Shown: positions 45,680 through 55,473, counted from the stretch's first letter. The stretch is 64,000 nucleotides of DNA from Fervidobacterium sp. (GCA_026419195.1 JANZZV010000003.1:209903-273902), one strand, 5' to 3'. The notes: generated from the sequence alone by a model not told the origin. Numbers and translations are program-made.

Positions 45680-47842
45680 TTACCAGTTTATTTCACTTCC
45701 AATATAAACGCTTTGAATCCATGTTTTCTTTACGTTGTCCCACGTATAAACTATACCTGCTACAAGATTCTTTTCCATTATAGGATAAGTTATTCTTAAG
45801 AAAGCAACTGTATCAGAATCGGCAAATTGTCCCTCTACAAATGGTGTTGCGTCAAAATAATAACCATAAACGAATAGACCAGCAACTGCACCCATTTGTG
45901 GTACAACAACTCTCAATTCACCAAGTGCATCCATATCACCAGAAAAATTACCCAAGAGATAAAATCTTCCCATTGCCAGTTGCGTCTCGAAATTAAATCC
46001 AGCTAAGAATCCAAAAGTTAACTGCTCGTCACTTAAGGTTGGTAATTTATTCGCAACCTTTTGTGAAGTGTAAACCCTTCCAAAATGGAAAGGTCTAAAG
46101 CCATTCCAAGTTCCGTAAGCTCCAGCGATGATATCAAATATGAAAAATCTCCCAGACAACCCTGCAAAAGTTCCAAGACCGAATTTCGAACCGTCCTTTA
46201 AAAATTGCGCGCTCGTTTCAAAACCAAGATAAAATCCTGCCATTAGCGGATATCTTAAATAAACAGATGTGGAAAGGTTTATAGGGGTTGCACTATTCAG
46301 TACGTTGTTATTATTAACATTAAAATCATAAAGTGCAGCAATTCCAAGGTCCATACCCGCAAGTACCGATTTTAATTCTAATTCGGTCGCAAATACACTA
46401 TCAGACTGTGTAAATTCAAAGGGCCAAAGTTTAGTCAATTCATAAGGCAAATGCCCCATCAAACTAAACGCGCCAAATGACAGTTCAAAGTCGAAAGATT
46501 TCGCATATGGCCTGTAATAATCCCTCACAGAAAATCCCATTCCAAGTGACATCAGTTGCATATTACCATATCTAAAGTAAAAGTTTCCAAGGTTCAATGC
46601 AACAGAGTTGATTGTGATCATATTTATGACGTTTGTACTCGGATTTGTTGTAGGTAATCCATAATACAATGTTCCTCCTACTTCTGTAGCATATGCTGTC
46701 AAACCAATACCCAGTGTTACAGGACCTATCGAAAATTCAGGAGATATACTGTACACAATATATCGTTGCCCATCTTTCATGGCAGTTTCAACACCAAGAG
46801 GTGGTATATATGCCTTTGGTTGTGCAAACTCTGTCGCTGTTTTTGCTATACCCTCTTCCTTTTTCTGCTCTTGTGTGGGCATCTGTGTTTGCGGGATTTC
46901 AGGCAACTGGATATCTTCAATGCTCGGCAAAGTTTCACGCAAAGGTTCAAGTTGGATACTATCAAACAGTTGACTCATATCTTCTAAAACACCCTTAAAG
47001 AGTTCATATGCCAGCTTCTGACCTTCATACACAGGCACAACAAAATTATCGTCAAAAAACGCAAGGACTTGTCCTTCCCACACCTTCAACACTGGTTTCT
47101 CATCCATTGTTGATAACTCAAACTTCGTTCCCCTGACTCCAGCCGTTACGCTACCTGCTTTAACTTCAAACGAGGAACCTGCTACCATCTTTTGGACGAC
47201 ATTGTAAGTTCCACCCTTTTTGATAACAATGGATACAAGAATTCTTCCGTCCTTAGACTGTCTTAGTCTTTCGAAAAGTACTTGTGTATTTTCCGAGATC
47301 TTTGTCATAGAACCATCTGGAAATTTGACAACGACGTATGCTTTTTCAAGTGTTAGTATCTCGTCTCCTTCTTGTAAAGTTGTATTCGATTTTATCGGTT
47401 CCCATACCTGCTTTCCTTCTTTCTTGTATGCTACACTACCTTTAAACGAATCTATCGTTGCTTTAAGTTTATCAGTAAACTCACTTTCGTCCCTTTCCGT
47501 TATACGTAAAGTTAATTCTTTTGTGAAAACCTTCTTATCAGCTGTTTCTGCAGTAAATGTTATCTTCGTCTCACCAGCTTTTTTTGGAGCTAAGAAATTG
47601 AGCTCAATCTTTCCGTCCACCTTTATACCTTTGGTTAAGACATCGGGTTTTTCAAATCCACCGAGTGTAACTTTCGCTTTTAACGTAAACGTTTGAAGTT
47701 TTCCAGCTTCATCAACTAAAGAAACTTTTACAGGCAACTTCCCTCCAACAACTACACTATCAGAATCTGTTTTTACATCTAGATTTGCAAACAAAAATAC
47801 AGACATCAATACAACAAACACCATCAATAAATTTCTTCTCAT
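45680..47842 (-). CDS. FecR-domain protein with beta-barrel-like C-terminal half
   Basis: A 720-residue exported protein. It has a signal peptide (about residues 1-19), an Ig-like beta segment (about 22-125), a FecR domain (about 145-290) with the diagnostic SVTAGVRGTKFEL, a Pro/Gln-rich linker (about 325-360), and 360 residues of alternating, aromatic-rich short strands ending in GSEINW, as in outer-membrane beta-barrels. In Thermotogales the barrel could sit in the toga with FecR facing the periplasm. FecR domains elsewhere pass signals from the outer membrane or bind wall. The start at 47842 follows GGAGGTG and overlaps the DUF3307 gene. The barrel assignment is inference from pattern only. 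Confidence 0.75.
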   Translation of the reverse strand: MRRNLLMVFVVLMSVFLFANLDVKTDSDSVVVGGKLPVKVSLVDEAGKLQTFTLKAKVTLGGFEKPDVLTKGIKVDGKIELNFLAPKKAGETKITFTAETADKKVFTKELTLRITERDESEFTDKLKATIDSFKGSVAYKKEGKQVWEPIKSNTTLQEGDEILTLEKAYVVVKFPDGSMTKISENTQVLFERLRQSKDGRILVSIVIKKGGTYNVVQKMVAGSSFEVKAGSVTAGVRGTKFELSTMDEKPVLKVWEGQVLAFFDDNFVVPVYEGQKLAYELFKGVLEDMSQLFDSIQLEPLRETLPSIEDIQLPEIPQTQMPTQEQKKEEGIAKTATEFAQPKAYIPPLGVETAMKDGQRYIVYSISPEFSIGPVTLGIGLTAYATEVGGTLYYGLPTTNPSTNVINMITINSVALNLGNFYFRYGNMQLMSLGMGFSVRDYYRPYAKSFDFELSFGAFSLMGHLPYELTKLWPFEFTQSDSVFATELELKSVLAGMDLGIAALYDFNVNNNNVLNSATPINLSTSVYLRYPLMAGFYLGFETSAQFLKDGSKFGLGTFAGLSGRFFIFDIIAGAYGTWNGFRPFHFGRVYTSQKVANKLPTLSDEQLTFGFLAGFNFETQLAMGRFYLLGNFSGDMDALGELRVVVPQMGAVAGLFVYGYYFDATPFVEGQFADSDTVAFLRITYPIMEKNLVAGIVYTWDNVKKTWIQSVYIGSEINW

Positions 47843-48474
47843 AACATCACCTCCATAAGTATCATTGTTGAAAATACGGTTAATAAATAATTCAACAGAT
47901 TGGATTTGGAAAAGCGCAAGCAAACAACTGTAAAACAAATCCCAGCGTAGATAACAAAAAAGTAAATATTCAAAATGTAAATGAAAGGGGCTAACATTCT
48001 AAGAATATAACCCATGTAATCCCTTTTATAAACCCCATTTGAAAAAATAAAATGAACAAGTATACTGAGAAAATATCCATTGAAAATTGAAGTTGAAAAT
48101 ATAACTGCAATCGTACGACTGAGGAACGGTTGGACATTTACAAACTGCGTTGCTAAAAACAACGTTGTGAGATGAAGTAGTTGGTCGAATACGTAATAAT
48201 ACCAAGTTTTACAAAATTCTGTTTTGCACAGGAATTTTAAGTAATCAATGCCAAAATGCAATAAACTCATCAGAAGAACAACTATAAATTCTTGCAATCC
48301 AAATCCTTTTCCAACAATCACTAACAGCTGAGCTGTAAATACAAGCACTGTATGTAATAAAAGAACTCTGATGTCTTTTCCCTTCTTAGCTGCTATATAA
48401 CTATTCTGAAGTACATAATCACCTACTAAATGACCAAAGAAAAAATATGGAAAATAGTGATTTAACGCGTTCAA
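47839..48474 (-). CDS. DUF3307-like integral membrane protein
   Basis: A 211-residue protein with about six hydrophobic helices. The N-terminal pattern HLVGDYVLQNSYIAAKK, with a histidine and aspartate in the first helix and a lysine-rich loop, is typical of the DUF3307 family, whose function is unknown. It starts at TTG 48474, nine bases after GAGGTGAG, and its stop overlaps the FecR gene start by four bases. The intimate coupling suggests its product is needed in fixed ratio with the FecR protein, for instance as an inner-membrane relay; that is inference. Confidence 0.72.
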   Translation of the reverse strand: MNALNHYFPYFFFGHLVGDYVLQNSYIAAKKGKDIRVLLLHTVLVFTAQLLVIVGKGFGLQEFIVVLLMSLLHFGIDYLKFLCKTEFCKTWYYYVFDQLLHLTTLFLATQFVNVQPFLSRTIAVIFSTSIFNGYFLSILVHFIFSNGVYKRDYMGYILRMLAPFIYILNIYFFVIYAGICFTVVCLRFSKSNLLNYLLTVFSTMILMEVML

Positions 48475-48487
48475 AAAATCTCACCTC

Positions 48488-49468
48488 TTATTTATTATCA
48501 CATTCTATTGTTTCGCTTACAATTTCTAAGTACTCATCTGGGTACTTTCCAAAAAGTTCATGTAACTCATGTCCCAAGAGCACTATATTTTCTGCAATAC
48601 CAATTATCATAGCTAACTTAGGTATCTGAACACCAATTAAGCCCTTTGGACCTGTACCATCAAGGACCTCATGATGATAGAGACAAGCATCCAACAGATC
48701 AATTTGAACATCGAGGTGTTTCAAAATCTCATACCCATAGTCTGTGTGTTTTAAAAACTCTTCCCATTCTTGAGAAGTTATATTTTTCGTCCTTATCTTT
48801 TCAAATAACTCGTCTCGAACACCGATCAAACCAACATTGGCAGTCTTGAGAGCTATTAAACCGAGCTCTATATCTATTCCTTCGTGCTCAGATAACTTTG
48901 TAACTATTCTTTCCATTCCAGAGAGTTCTTGTTTTGTTAACCTTGCCCTCTTGTTGAGAGCTAAATAAAGGGTATTTAAAGCACTCTCAAGCAGCTGGCT
49001 AAGTCTATAACTTAATATTAAACCCTCTATCACTGACACAAAGGAATCGTAAAATGCCAAAAAACCAAGAACTTGGTTAATGAGAAATTCACCAGTTATT
49101 GTCATATGTCCAAGATTACCTGAATTTTTGCTCAATATAGGAATTTTCAACACATCATTTTGAATAAGCAATTCGTTATTTTCCTCTTTGTAAGACACTT
49201 TGACTACTTTTTGATACCTATTTTTGAAAAAGCTCTCAACTTTATTTTTTAATTCTTCTATGTTGTTTGCTGTTAAAAGATAATTTAGAAGGTCAAACAC
49301 CTTCTCATCTATCTGGAGTCTGTATTCCATAGCAAACTCATAAATATCATCCTGCCTTGGTATGTTACCAGTTATTTTAAAAGTTCTCTTATCAAAATTA
49401 ATGTTGTAGTTTGTACCATTTAAGTTCCTCTCTATAAATCCTCTCTCGTTCATCCATTTCAACTCCAT
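48488..49468 (-). CDS. Degenerate HD-GYP/HDOD-like signalling protein
   Basis: A 326-residue soluble protein whose C-terminal half (about residues 165-320) follows the HD-GYP fold but has lost key residues. The second-half motif remains as H265-H266 in YHHEVLDGTGPKG, yet the first HD pair is replaced (ALKTANVGLIG where LHDVGKIGIP is expected) and GYP is missing. It therefore probably binds a ligand or partner without hydrolysing it. The N-terminal half is not recognised. The first ATG (49468) directly abuts the cyclase stop; an ATG at 49453 has GGAG at better distance and is a good alternative. It lies between the cyclase and the DUF3307 gene. Confidence 0.65.
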   Translation of the reverse strand: MELKWMNERGFIERNLNGTNYNINFDKRTFKITGNIPRQDDIYEFAMEYRLQIDEKVFDLLNYLLTANNIEELKNKVESFFKNRYQKVVKVSYKEENNELLIQNDVLKIPILSKNSGNLGHMTITGEFLINQVLGFLAFYDSFVSVIEGLILSYRLSQLLESALNTLYLALNKRARLTKQELSGMERIVTKLSEHEGIDIELGLIALKTANVGLIGVRDELFEKIRTKNITSQEWEEFLKHTDYGYEILKHLDVQIDLLDACLYHHEVLDGTGPKGLIGVQIPKLAMIIGIAENIVLLGHELHELFGKYPDEYLEIVSETIECDNK

Positions 49469-51409
49469 TTATTCTGATAGGTTATCCTTAACCTTTTCAC
49501 CAATCAACTTGTACAATCTCAACTCGTTACTCTTTCCTTTAACAGAAAAACTACCTATGTATTCAAAAGTAAAATTATCCGTTCTTTTCATTACATCTTC
49601 AGAAACTATTATTTCTGCATCAACTTCTCTTGTTAAATGCTCAATTCTTGAAGCAGTATTAACGGTATCTCCTATGCAAGTATAATCCATCCTAAAAGGA
49701 GCACCTATGTTTCCAACGATTGCAGGCCCGTAATGTATACCTATGCCACTGTCCAAATTTAACCCCGTTTCTTTATTCAATTCTTTTAGAGCTGAACGCA
49801 TCTCCAATGCACACTTCAAAGAGCGATCTATATCATTTTCATAAGAAACTGGAGCACCAAAAATAGCCATTATTGCATCACCAATAAATTTATCTATAGT
49901 CCCTTCGTATTTGTATCTTATAATCTCACTCATCTTTGTCAAATATACATTCAAGAAAGAAACAACCTCTTCAGGTGTTAATTTCTCAGACATAGATGTA
50001 AAACCTTTAATATCAGAAAAAAGTACAACCACGTTTCTCGTTTCACCACCAAGTTTTAACTCGCCTTTATTCAAAATTTCCTCGGCAACCTTATCCGGTA
50101 CGTATCTGTACAAATATTCTTTCATCCTTCTTTTTTCCGCACTTTCTCTTAAAAAATCTGAGAGTGTCTTCACAACAGCAACTGTTAAAGTTCCAAAAAA
50201 TGGATGGAATGTTACAATATAAATTCTTTGCAAAAATAAAAAGAAAGAAGTGATAAGAATAATGATAGGCATCATCAACAAAACAGAAGTTACAAACTGA
50301 CTTTTCAAAGAAATCAACATTCCTACGATAATCATTATACATATAAAAATTATAGAATTATAAAATGGTGATATTGGTTTGATGTATTCTTCACTTATCA
50401 GGTTTTGTATAGCATTGGCATGTACAAAGACTCCTGCCTCGTTGTTGGAAAATGGAGTTACCCTTAAATCGTATAATCCTTTGGCTGTGGCAGTATAACC
50501 AATAAGAACTATTTTGTCCTTAAAAGTTCCTTTCTTAAACTCCCCATTCAAGACTTTATAAAAAGGAACCTCTGGAAAAACGTCGCTTCCTTTTCCGTAA
50601 AACCAAATGTGCATATAACCGGAATTATCAAAACTAATATTCTTATTACCGATAATTATTTTTCTTTTGGCAAAGTCGATAAGTAAATTTTGGGGATTAA
50701 TCCCCATGTAGACAGCTGCAGTCAAAACATTCATATGAGGCAATACACCAGATGATATCCCTGTTTCCCTTGCCCATTCTTCTATAACCAACAATGGTAT
50801 TTTCCTAACTATACCATCAGCATCAAGTGCACCTATCTCGTAACTTGCACTGTAAGCGGACACCGCAAATGGTTCATAAACTGGCCTGATTTTATAAATA
50901 GTAAAAGGATTTAGAAGTCCAAATTCTCTAAAATTGGTCATCTTGTATGCATAATCCAAATAACTTGTGTTTTTCTCAATCATTTCTCTTAATCGATTGT
51001 CGTAAGATAAATAAGTAGTCTTTTCATTTATCAAATACGTTCCGAGAATAACATTACCGTAAATCAACAAAGTACTTGCAAAATAACTATCACTATCTTC
51101 CTCCCCAGCTTCTGTAAATGAAATATCAAATGCCGCAACCTTGGCACCATCTTCAAATACCTTCTCAAGTAACTTGCCATACACCTCTCTCTTCCAAGGC
51201 CATGTATCACCTTCGACCTCCAGGGCACTCAATGAGTATTCATCAACACCTACAACTACTACATCGACTTTTTTATATATTCTACCACGTAAGTTATAAA
51301 ACAAATCCATTATTTTCAAATCTAATACTTTGACAAACTTAACATTGAATAATATAGCCCATATGAAGAATATTGAAATCCCAATCACAAGCAGATATAT
51401 TTTGCGCAT
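49469..51409 (-). CDS. CHASE2 domain adenylate cyclase (class III)
   Basis: A 646-residue membrane cyclase. It has one N-terminal helix, an extracytoplasmic CHASE2 sensor (about residues 25-310, with KVDVVVVGVDEYSL and FKDKIVLIGYTA), three more helices (about 325-400) and a class III cyclase domain (about 445-625). The metal-binding aspartates are D466 in FSDIKGFTS and D511 in FIGDAIMAIFG. K507 and the aspartate of MDYTCIGD are the adenine-selective pair, and NTASR supplies the transition-state residues, so cAMP is the expected product. The ATG at 51409 follows GGAGGGG; a longer frame to 51451 lacks a site. It heads the five-gene signalling operon. No strong promoter was recognised upstream. 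Confidence 0.9.
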   Translation of the reverse strand: MRKIYLLVIGISIFFIWAILFNVKFVKVLDLKIMDLFYNLRGRIYKKVDVVVVGVDEYSLSALEVEGDTWPWKREVYGKLLEKVFEDGAKVAAFDISFTEAGEEDSDSYFASTLLIYGNVILGTYLINEKTTYLSYDNRLREMIEKNTSYLDYAYKMTNFREFGLLNPFTIYKIRPVYEPFAVSAYSASYEIGALDADGIVRKIPLLVIEEWARETGISSGVLPHMNVLTAAVYMGINPQNLLIDFAKRKIIIGNKNISFDNSGYMHIWFYGKGSDVFPEVPFYKVLNGEFKKGTFKDKIVLIGYTATAKGLYDLRVTPFSNNEAGVFVHANAIQNLISEEYIKPISPFYNSIIFICIMIIVGMLISLKSQFVTSVLLMMPIIILITSFFLFLQRIYIVTFHPFFGTLTVAVVKTLSDFLRESAEKRRMKEYLYRYVPDKVAEEILNKGELKLGGETRNVVVLFSDIKGFTSMSEKLTPEEVVSFLNVYLTKMSEIIRYKYEGTIDKFIGDAIMAIFGAPVSYENDIDRSLKCALEMRSALKELNKETGLNLDSGIGIHYGPAIVGNIGAPFRMDYTCIGDTVNTASRIEHLTREVDAEIIVSEDVMKRTDNFTFEYIGSFSVKGKSNELRLYKLIGEKVKDNLSE

Positions 51410-51574
51410 AAGCCCCTCCATTTGATTGTATTCAACGTTTTGTATTATCAAAATTTAAGATATAATAAATTATTGAGCTTTCTGTGTAAGATAGGCTCAT
51501 TAGTTTTGACAGACTATACTCATAAAACGTTGAGAGATTTAGAAATTATTAAATAGTCGATGGAGGTGAAAAGA

Positions 51575-51985
51575 ATGAAGTCTTACACAGAGTACCTTTG
51601 GTTTAACACTTCTAAGAGAAAAGAACTAATATTAATAACACCAAAGATAGAAGAAATCGTTAACAAAAGTAACATTAAAGAAGGGATTTGCCTTGTATCT
51701 GCAATGCACATAACAGCCGGAATTATTGTCAACGATAACGAATCAGGTCTTCACAAAGACATATGGAATTGGCTCGAAAAACTCGCACCAGAAGGGAATT
51801 ACCATCATCATTTAACCGGAGAAACAAACGGTGACGCGCATTTAAAACGTATATTAGTACATCATCAAGTTATATTACCCGTTACCAATGGCAAGTTAGA
51901 CTTAGGTCCATGGGAAGAAGTCTTTTATGCTGAATTCGATGGACAAAGAAGGAAAAGGGTTGTGGTGAAAGTAATCGGTGAGTAG
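51575..51985 (+). CDS. YjbQ/UPF0047 family protein (second paralogue)
   Basis: A 136-residue relative of the protein at 43038. It keeps [14 protein letters not shown] in the metal-pocket region, [15 protein letters not shown] in place of the first copy's HTEGNSDAHIK, and [18 protein letters not shown] at the end. The ATG at 51575 lies after GGAGGTGAAA; the in-frame ATG at 51560 is part of that ribosome binding region. It is 30 bases ahead of a sigma54-type activator and may share its transcript. Function unresolved, as for the family. Confidence 0.85.
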   Translation: MKSYTEYLWFNTSKRKELILITPKIEEIVNKSNIKEGICLVSAMHITAGIIVNDNESGLHKDIWNWLEKLAPEGNYHHHLTGETNGDAHLKRILVHHQVILPVTNGKLDLGPWEEVFYAEFDGQRRKRVVVKVIGE

Positions 51986-52015
51986 TTAAATAAAGATATT
52001 GGAGCTGGATACCAG

Positions 52016-53710
52016 ATGGAAAGAATTTTGAAATTTGTTCTTGATTCGATTATAGAAGGTATCATTCTTGTGGATAGTCAAGGTAAAGTAATATACGTTA
52101 ATAAAAACGCCTGCAAATTACTTGGGTTGAGTCCCGAGATTATAGGTAAACCTGTCGAAGAGGTTGTTAAGAACACAAGGTTACACATAGTTGTAAAAAC
52201 TGGAATTCCAGAAATAGATCAAGTTCAGCATACCGAAAATTCCATAATTATCACATCAAGAATTCCACTAAGGGATGAGAACGGTAAATTACTCGGCGCA
52301 GTGGCTGTTTTCAGAGATATAACCAGTTTGAGGAAATTGGCTGAGGAGATAACCAATCTTAAGGAAATCGAAGCTCAACTGAAAGCTATTATAGAATCGA
52401 CAAACGATGCCATAAGCGTAGCAGATGAAAATGGAATTGTGCGGTTAGTGAACAAGGCTTACACAAGGATAACAGGTTACTCACCAGAGGAGGTTATTGG
52501 TAAACCTGCAACTGTTGACATTGCTGAAGGTGAAAGTATCCACATGTTGATAGCTCGGACAAGGCAACCAATATACAATGCTAGACTCAAGGTAGGTCCT
52601 GCAAAAAAGGAAGTTATAGTTAACGCAACTCCTCTTTTTGTAAAGGGACAGTTCAAAGGTAGCGTTGCCGTTGTACACGATGTATCAGAGATATTGCGAC
52701 TTACGAATGAACTCGAAGAAGTAAAAAGAATGATTAGATATATGAAAGCACAATATACATTTGATGATATAATAGGCGACAGTAAATTGCTACAAATAGC
52801 CAAGGAACAGGCAAAGAAAGTAGCTCAAACTCCAGCAACTGTTTTACTTAGAGGCGAGAGTGGTACTGGAAAAGAATTATTTGCACACGCAATACACAAC
52901 TCAAGCCCAAGAAAAAACAAACCTTTTGTGAGTGTCAATTGTGCTGCAATTCCGGAATCGATATTAGAATCTGAGCTTTTTGGATACGAAGAAGGAGCAT
53001 TTACAGGCGCAATTAAAGGTGGAAAGAAAGGACTTGTCGAAGAAGCGGATGGAGGTACACTCTTTCTTGATGAAGTTGGAAAACTTCCACTTTCACTGCA
53101 ACCTAAGTTGCTGAGATTTATAGAAACAAAAGAATTCGTACCTGTCGGTGGGAGAAGTATAAGAAAAGTAGATGTACGGATTATAGCTGCAACAAACGTT
53201 GAGCTTGAAAAGATGGTCAAAAATGGAGAATTTTTACCTGATTTGTACTTCAGACTCAACGTATTTCCAATATATCTGCCTGCTTTAAAGGACAGAAAAG
53301 AAGACATACCCAAGCTTGCGGTACACATAGTAAGAAAATTGAATCAGCAATACGGTAGAATGGTCGAAGGTATTAGTCCACAGGTGGTTAAATATCTTGT
53401 AAACAGGGAATGGATTGGTAACGTAAGAGAACTTGAAAATTTCCTTGGAAGAGTAATGATAAACATGAGCCCGGAAGAGAGAATAATAGAACTAAAACAT
53501 CTGTCTGAAGGAATAGAAATTAGAAAGAACAAAGAACAAATTGAGGTTGAAATAGGACCTTTAAGAGAATTGATAGAAGAATACGAAAAGAAAATAATTA
53601 TCGAAGCTCTCAGAAAAAGCAAAAATGACAAGCAGAAAGTTGCTGAATTGTTAAACATAAGCATTCGAACACTTTATTACAAGATAGAAAAATATGGCAT
53701 CAAAGCTTAA
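52016..53710 (+). CDS. PAS-PAS sigma54-dependent transcriptional activator
   Basis: A 564-residue enhancer-binding protein. Two PAS domains (about residues 5-110 and 120-230) come before a coiled linker, the AAA+ domain (about 245-480) and a Fis-type helix-turn-helix (about 520-562, [20 protein letters not shown]). Walker A is GESGTGKE (280-287) and the sigma54-contact loop GAFTGA lies intact at 327-332, so the protein should remodel sigma54 polymerase. It has no receiver domain, so PAS ligands or cofactors are the likely input. The MFS transporter gene follows at once, overlapping or nearly so, and may be co-transcribed. Confidence 0.9.
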   Translation: MERILKFVLDSIIEGIILVDSQGKVIYVNKNACKLLGLSPEIIGKPVEEVVKNTRLHIVVKTGIPEIDQVQHTENSIIITSRIPLRDENGKLLGAVAVFRDITSLRKLAEEITNLKEIEAQLKAIIESTNDAISVADENGIVRLVNKAYTRITGYSPEEVIGKPATVDIAEGESIHMLIARTRQPIYNARLKVGPAKKEVIVNATPLFVKGQFKGSVAVVHDVSEILRLTNELEEVKRMIRYMKAQYTFDDIIGDSKLLQIAKEQAKKVAQTPATVLLRGESGTGKELFAHAIHNSSPRKNKPFVSVNCAAIPESILESELFGYEEGAFTGAIKGGKKGLVEEADGGTLFLDEVGKLPLSLQPKLLRFIETKEFVPVGGRSIRKVDVRIIAATNVELEKMVKNGEFLPDLYFRLNVFPIYLPALKDRKEDIPKLAVHIVRKLNQQYGRMVEGISPQVVKYLVNREWIGNVRELENFLGRVMINMSPEERIIELKHLSEGIEIRKNKEQIEVEIGPLRELIEEYEKKIIIEALRKSKNDKQKVAELLNISIRTLYYKIEKYGIKA

Positions 53711-53726
53711 GAAAGGAATGAGGATA

Positions 53727-54806
53727 ATGAGTGAAAACATATTACCAATGCTCATAATCTTTTCTTATTCACTTGTACTCAATTCCATGGCTCCGCTTTT
53801 AAAATCCTTTAGAGAGCTGTTTAATATATCAACTGCATTGTCATCACTTCTTCCATTTTTCTCACTTTCTGGAACAGTTATATCGAACATATTTGTTGGT
53901 GTGTACATTAGTAAACTTGGGCTCAAGAGATCTCTTATCATAGGCAGTATACTAACCATAGTTGGTACCTTTGTAGTTGCGTTTGCTACTAATTACTCAT
54001 TAGCACTAATAGGAATTTTGATTTTCGGCCTTTCAACAGGATTTGGGTTCACAGGTGGAACTACTTTACTTACTCTCAGCAAAAATGCAAATTATGGTTT
54101 TTTTCACGGTGCTTATGGATTAGGAGGGATAATAGCACCATTTATAATAACAATAGCCGAAAAAACAACGAGCAATTTTAAAAACGTCTACTACATCTAC
54201 GCAGTTGGGTTTGCGTTTTTGTATATTTACCTCTTGTTTAGAAAAATACCTGAACTCAAAACAACAGAACCGTTTAATTTAAAACAAATTAAAAATGCTT
54301 TTAGAGATAGAAACTTCTCCTTGTTTCTAATATTACTCATCTTGTACTCTTCTGCGGAAATAGGTACAATAACATGGTCAGGTAGCACAATGAGAGAAAC
54401 TAACATAAGCCTGTTTATATCTTACACACTATTTTGGTTAACCTTTACACTGAGTAGATTTCTCGTAAATAATCTTTCTAATTTAGTGAAAAACCTTGTA
54501 AGATTGAATTCATTAATACTTTTATTTTTGGTAGTCATTTTTGTCATAACAAAAAACCCGGTATTTTTCAGTCTATCAGGTTTTTTCTTTGGTCCCATAT
54601 TTCCGTACGTACAAAATATAGCGATAAACTCAATAAATCGTACCTACACCAATCTGTTTAACGGCTCAACGTACGCATTTACTTCTCTTGGTGGAAACAT
54701 TGTGAGTACGTTGATGGGATTATTCTTAGACAAAAGTTTACTTTTATCGTGGAGTATTCCCGTAATTATCATATTTACAATATATTTCATCAGTAAAGAA
54801 CTATAA
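53727..54806 (+). CDS. MFS transporter
   Basis: A 359-residue transporter with about twelve hydrophobic helices and the major-facilitator loop after helix 2 (YISKLGLKRSLIIGS, about residue 62). Loop residues between helices 6 and 7 are basic. The family does not show the substrate. The ATG at 53727 is nine bases after AAAGGA; an ATG at 53718 abuts that site, and an in-frame ATG at 53694 lies inside the end of the activator gene, so the start is uncertain within 33 bases. It follows the sigma54 activator on the same strand and ends at a terminator. Confidence 0.75.
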   Translation: MSENILPMLIIFSYSLVLNSMAPLLKSFRELFNISTALSSLLPFFSLSGTVISNIFVGVYISKLGLKRSLIIGSILTIVGTFVVAFATNYSLALIGILIFGLSTGFGFTGGTTLLTLSKNANYGFFHGAYGLGGIIAPFIITIAEKTTSNFKNVYYIYAVGFAFLYIYLLFRKIPELKTTEPFNLKQIKNAFRDRNFSLFLILLILYSSAEIGTITWSGSTMRETNISLFISYTLFWLTFTLSRFLVNNLSNLVKNLVRLNSLILLFLVVIFVITKNPVFFSLSGFFFGPIFPYVQNIAINSINRTYTNLFNGSTYAFTSLGGNIVSTLMGLFLDKSLLLSWSIPVIIIFTIYFISKEL

Positions 54807-54840
54807 AAAGAAAACTCCCCAACAGGGAGTTTTCTTTTTA
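54805..54840. terminator. Bidirectional terminator between the MFS and lipoprotein genes
   Basis: AAAAAGAAAACTCCC-CAACA-GGGAGTTTTCTTTTT, symmetrical A and T tracts, between convergent units. Confidence 0.9.
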
Positions 54841-54841
54841 A

Positions 54842-55462
54842 TCACTTGAAATTGTTTATTTCTATGCGGCTAATTTCAGGTTTTGTAGAAGTTGGTATTT
54901 TCAGCTCTTCAACAATCTCGTCTTGACCAACTGGAGAAATTTTATTTTTGTCGGGTGGCACCACCGCTATAAGCCAGTTACCTGCGAGTACCATTTGATT
55001 GTTGTTCAATCGCATGTATGTAAATGTACTAAGTTTGTTTTTCAGCCATATTGAAACGTACGGTGTATTTTTGTAGCCGTAAACATACAGTCTCAAATAT
55101 CCATTTGAAGTTCTCAACAGTTGAATCCCTTTTTCCACTGAACGTTCCAATGTTATCGTAACTGACTTATTTGGTTCCACGAATATATCCTTGATTTTGA
55201 AAACGGACAAAGTTTCAGAAAAAACCACATTCACAGACGGTGATTCAATCTTTGCATTAATATAAACACCATTTTTGTCTGCTTTGATCACGTTGTCGTT
55301 TATGTTTCCTTCAATGAACAACTTATTTCCGTACGGATCAATTATGTTAACTTCGGTTCTGTAGTTAGATTCCGCTGGTTTGTTGTTATTACTGAAAGTA
55401 CCGCACGAAGAAACAAAAATAAAAACAAGCAAAATGGAGATAAAAGTAAACAGCTTTCTCAT
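54842..55462 (-). CDS. Putative lipoprotein of unknown function
   Basis: No family recognised. The 206-residue product has a signal peptide ending in the lipobox-like VSSCG, placing the lipidated cysteine at about residue 20, then a beta-rich region with no cysteine or catalytic motif. It begins 11 bases after the large propeller protein gene and shares its transcript. The three genes 59825-54842 encode exported proteins and may form one surface assembly. It ends at the bidirectional terminator at 54805. Confidence 0.7.
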   Translation of the reverse strand: MRKLFTFISILLVFIFVSSCGTFSNNNKPAESNYRTEVNIIDPYGNKLFIEGNINDNVIKADKNGVYINAKIESPSVNVVFSETLSVFKIKDIFVEPNKSVTITLERSVEKGIQLLRTSNGYLRLYVYGYKNTPYVSIWLKNKLSTFTYMRLNNNQMVLAGNWLIAVVPPDKNKISPVGQDEIVEELKIPTSTKPEISRIEINNFK

Positions 55463-55473
55463 AAGAACTCACC

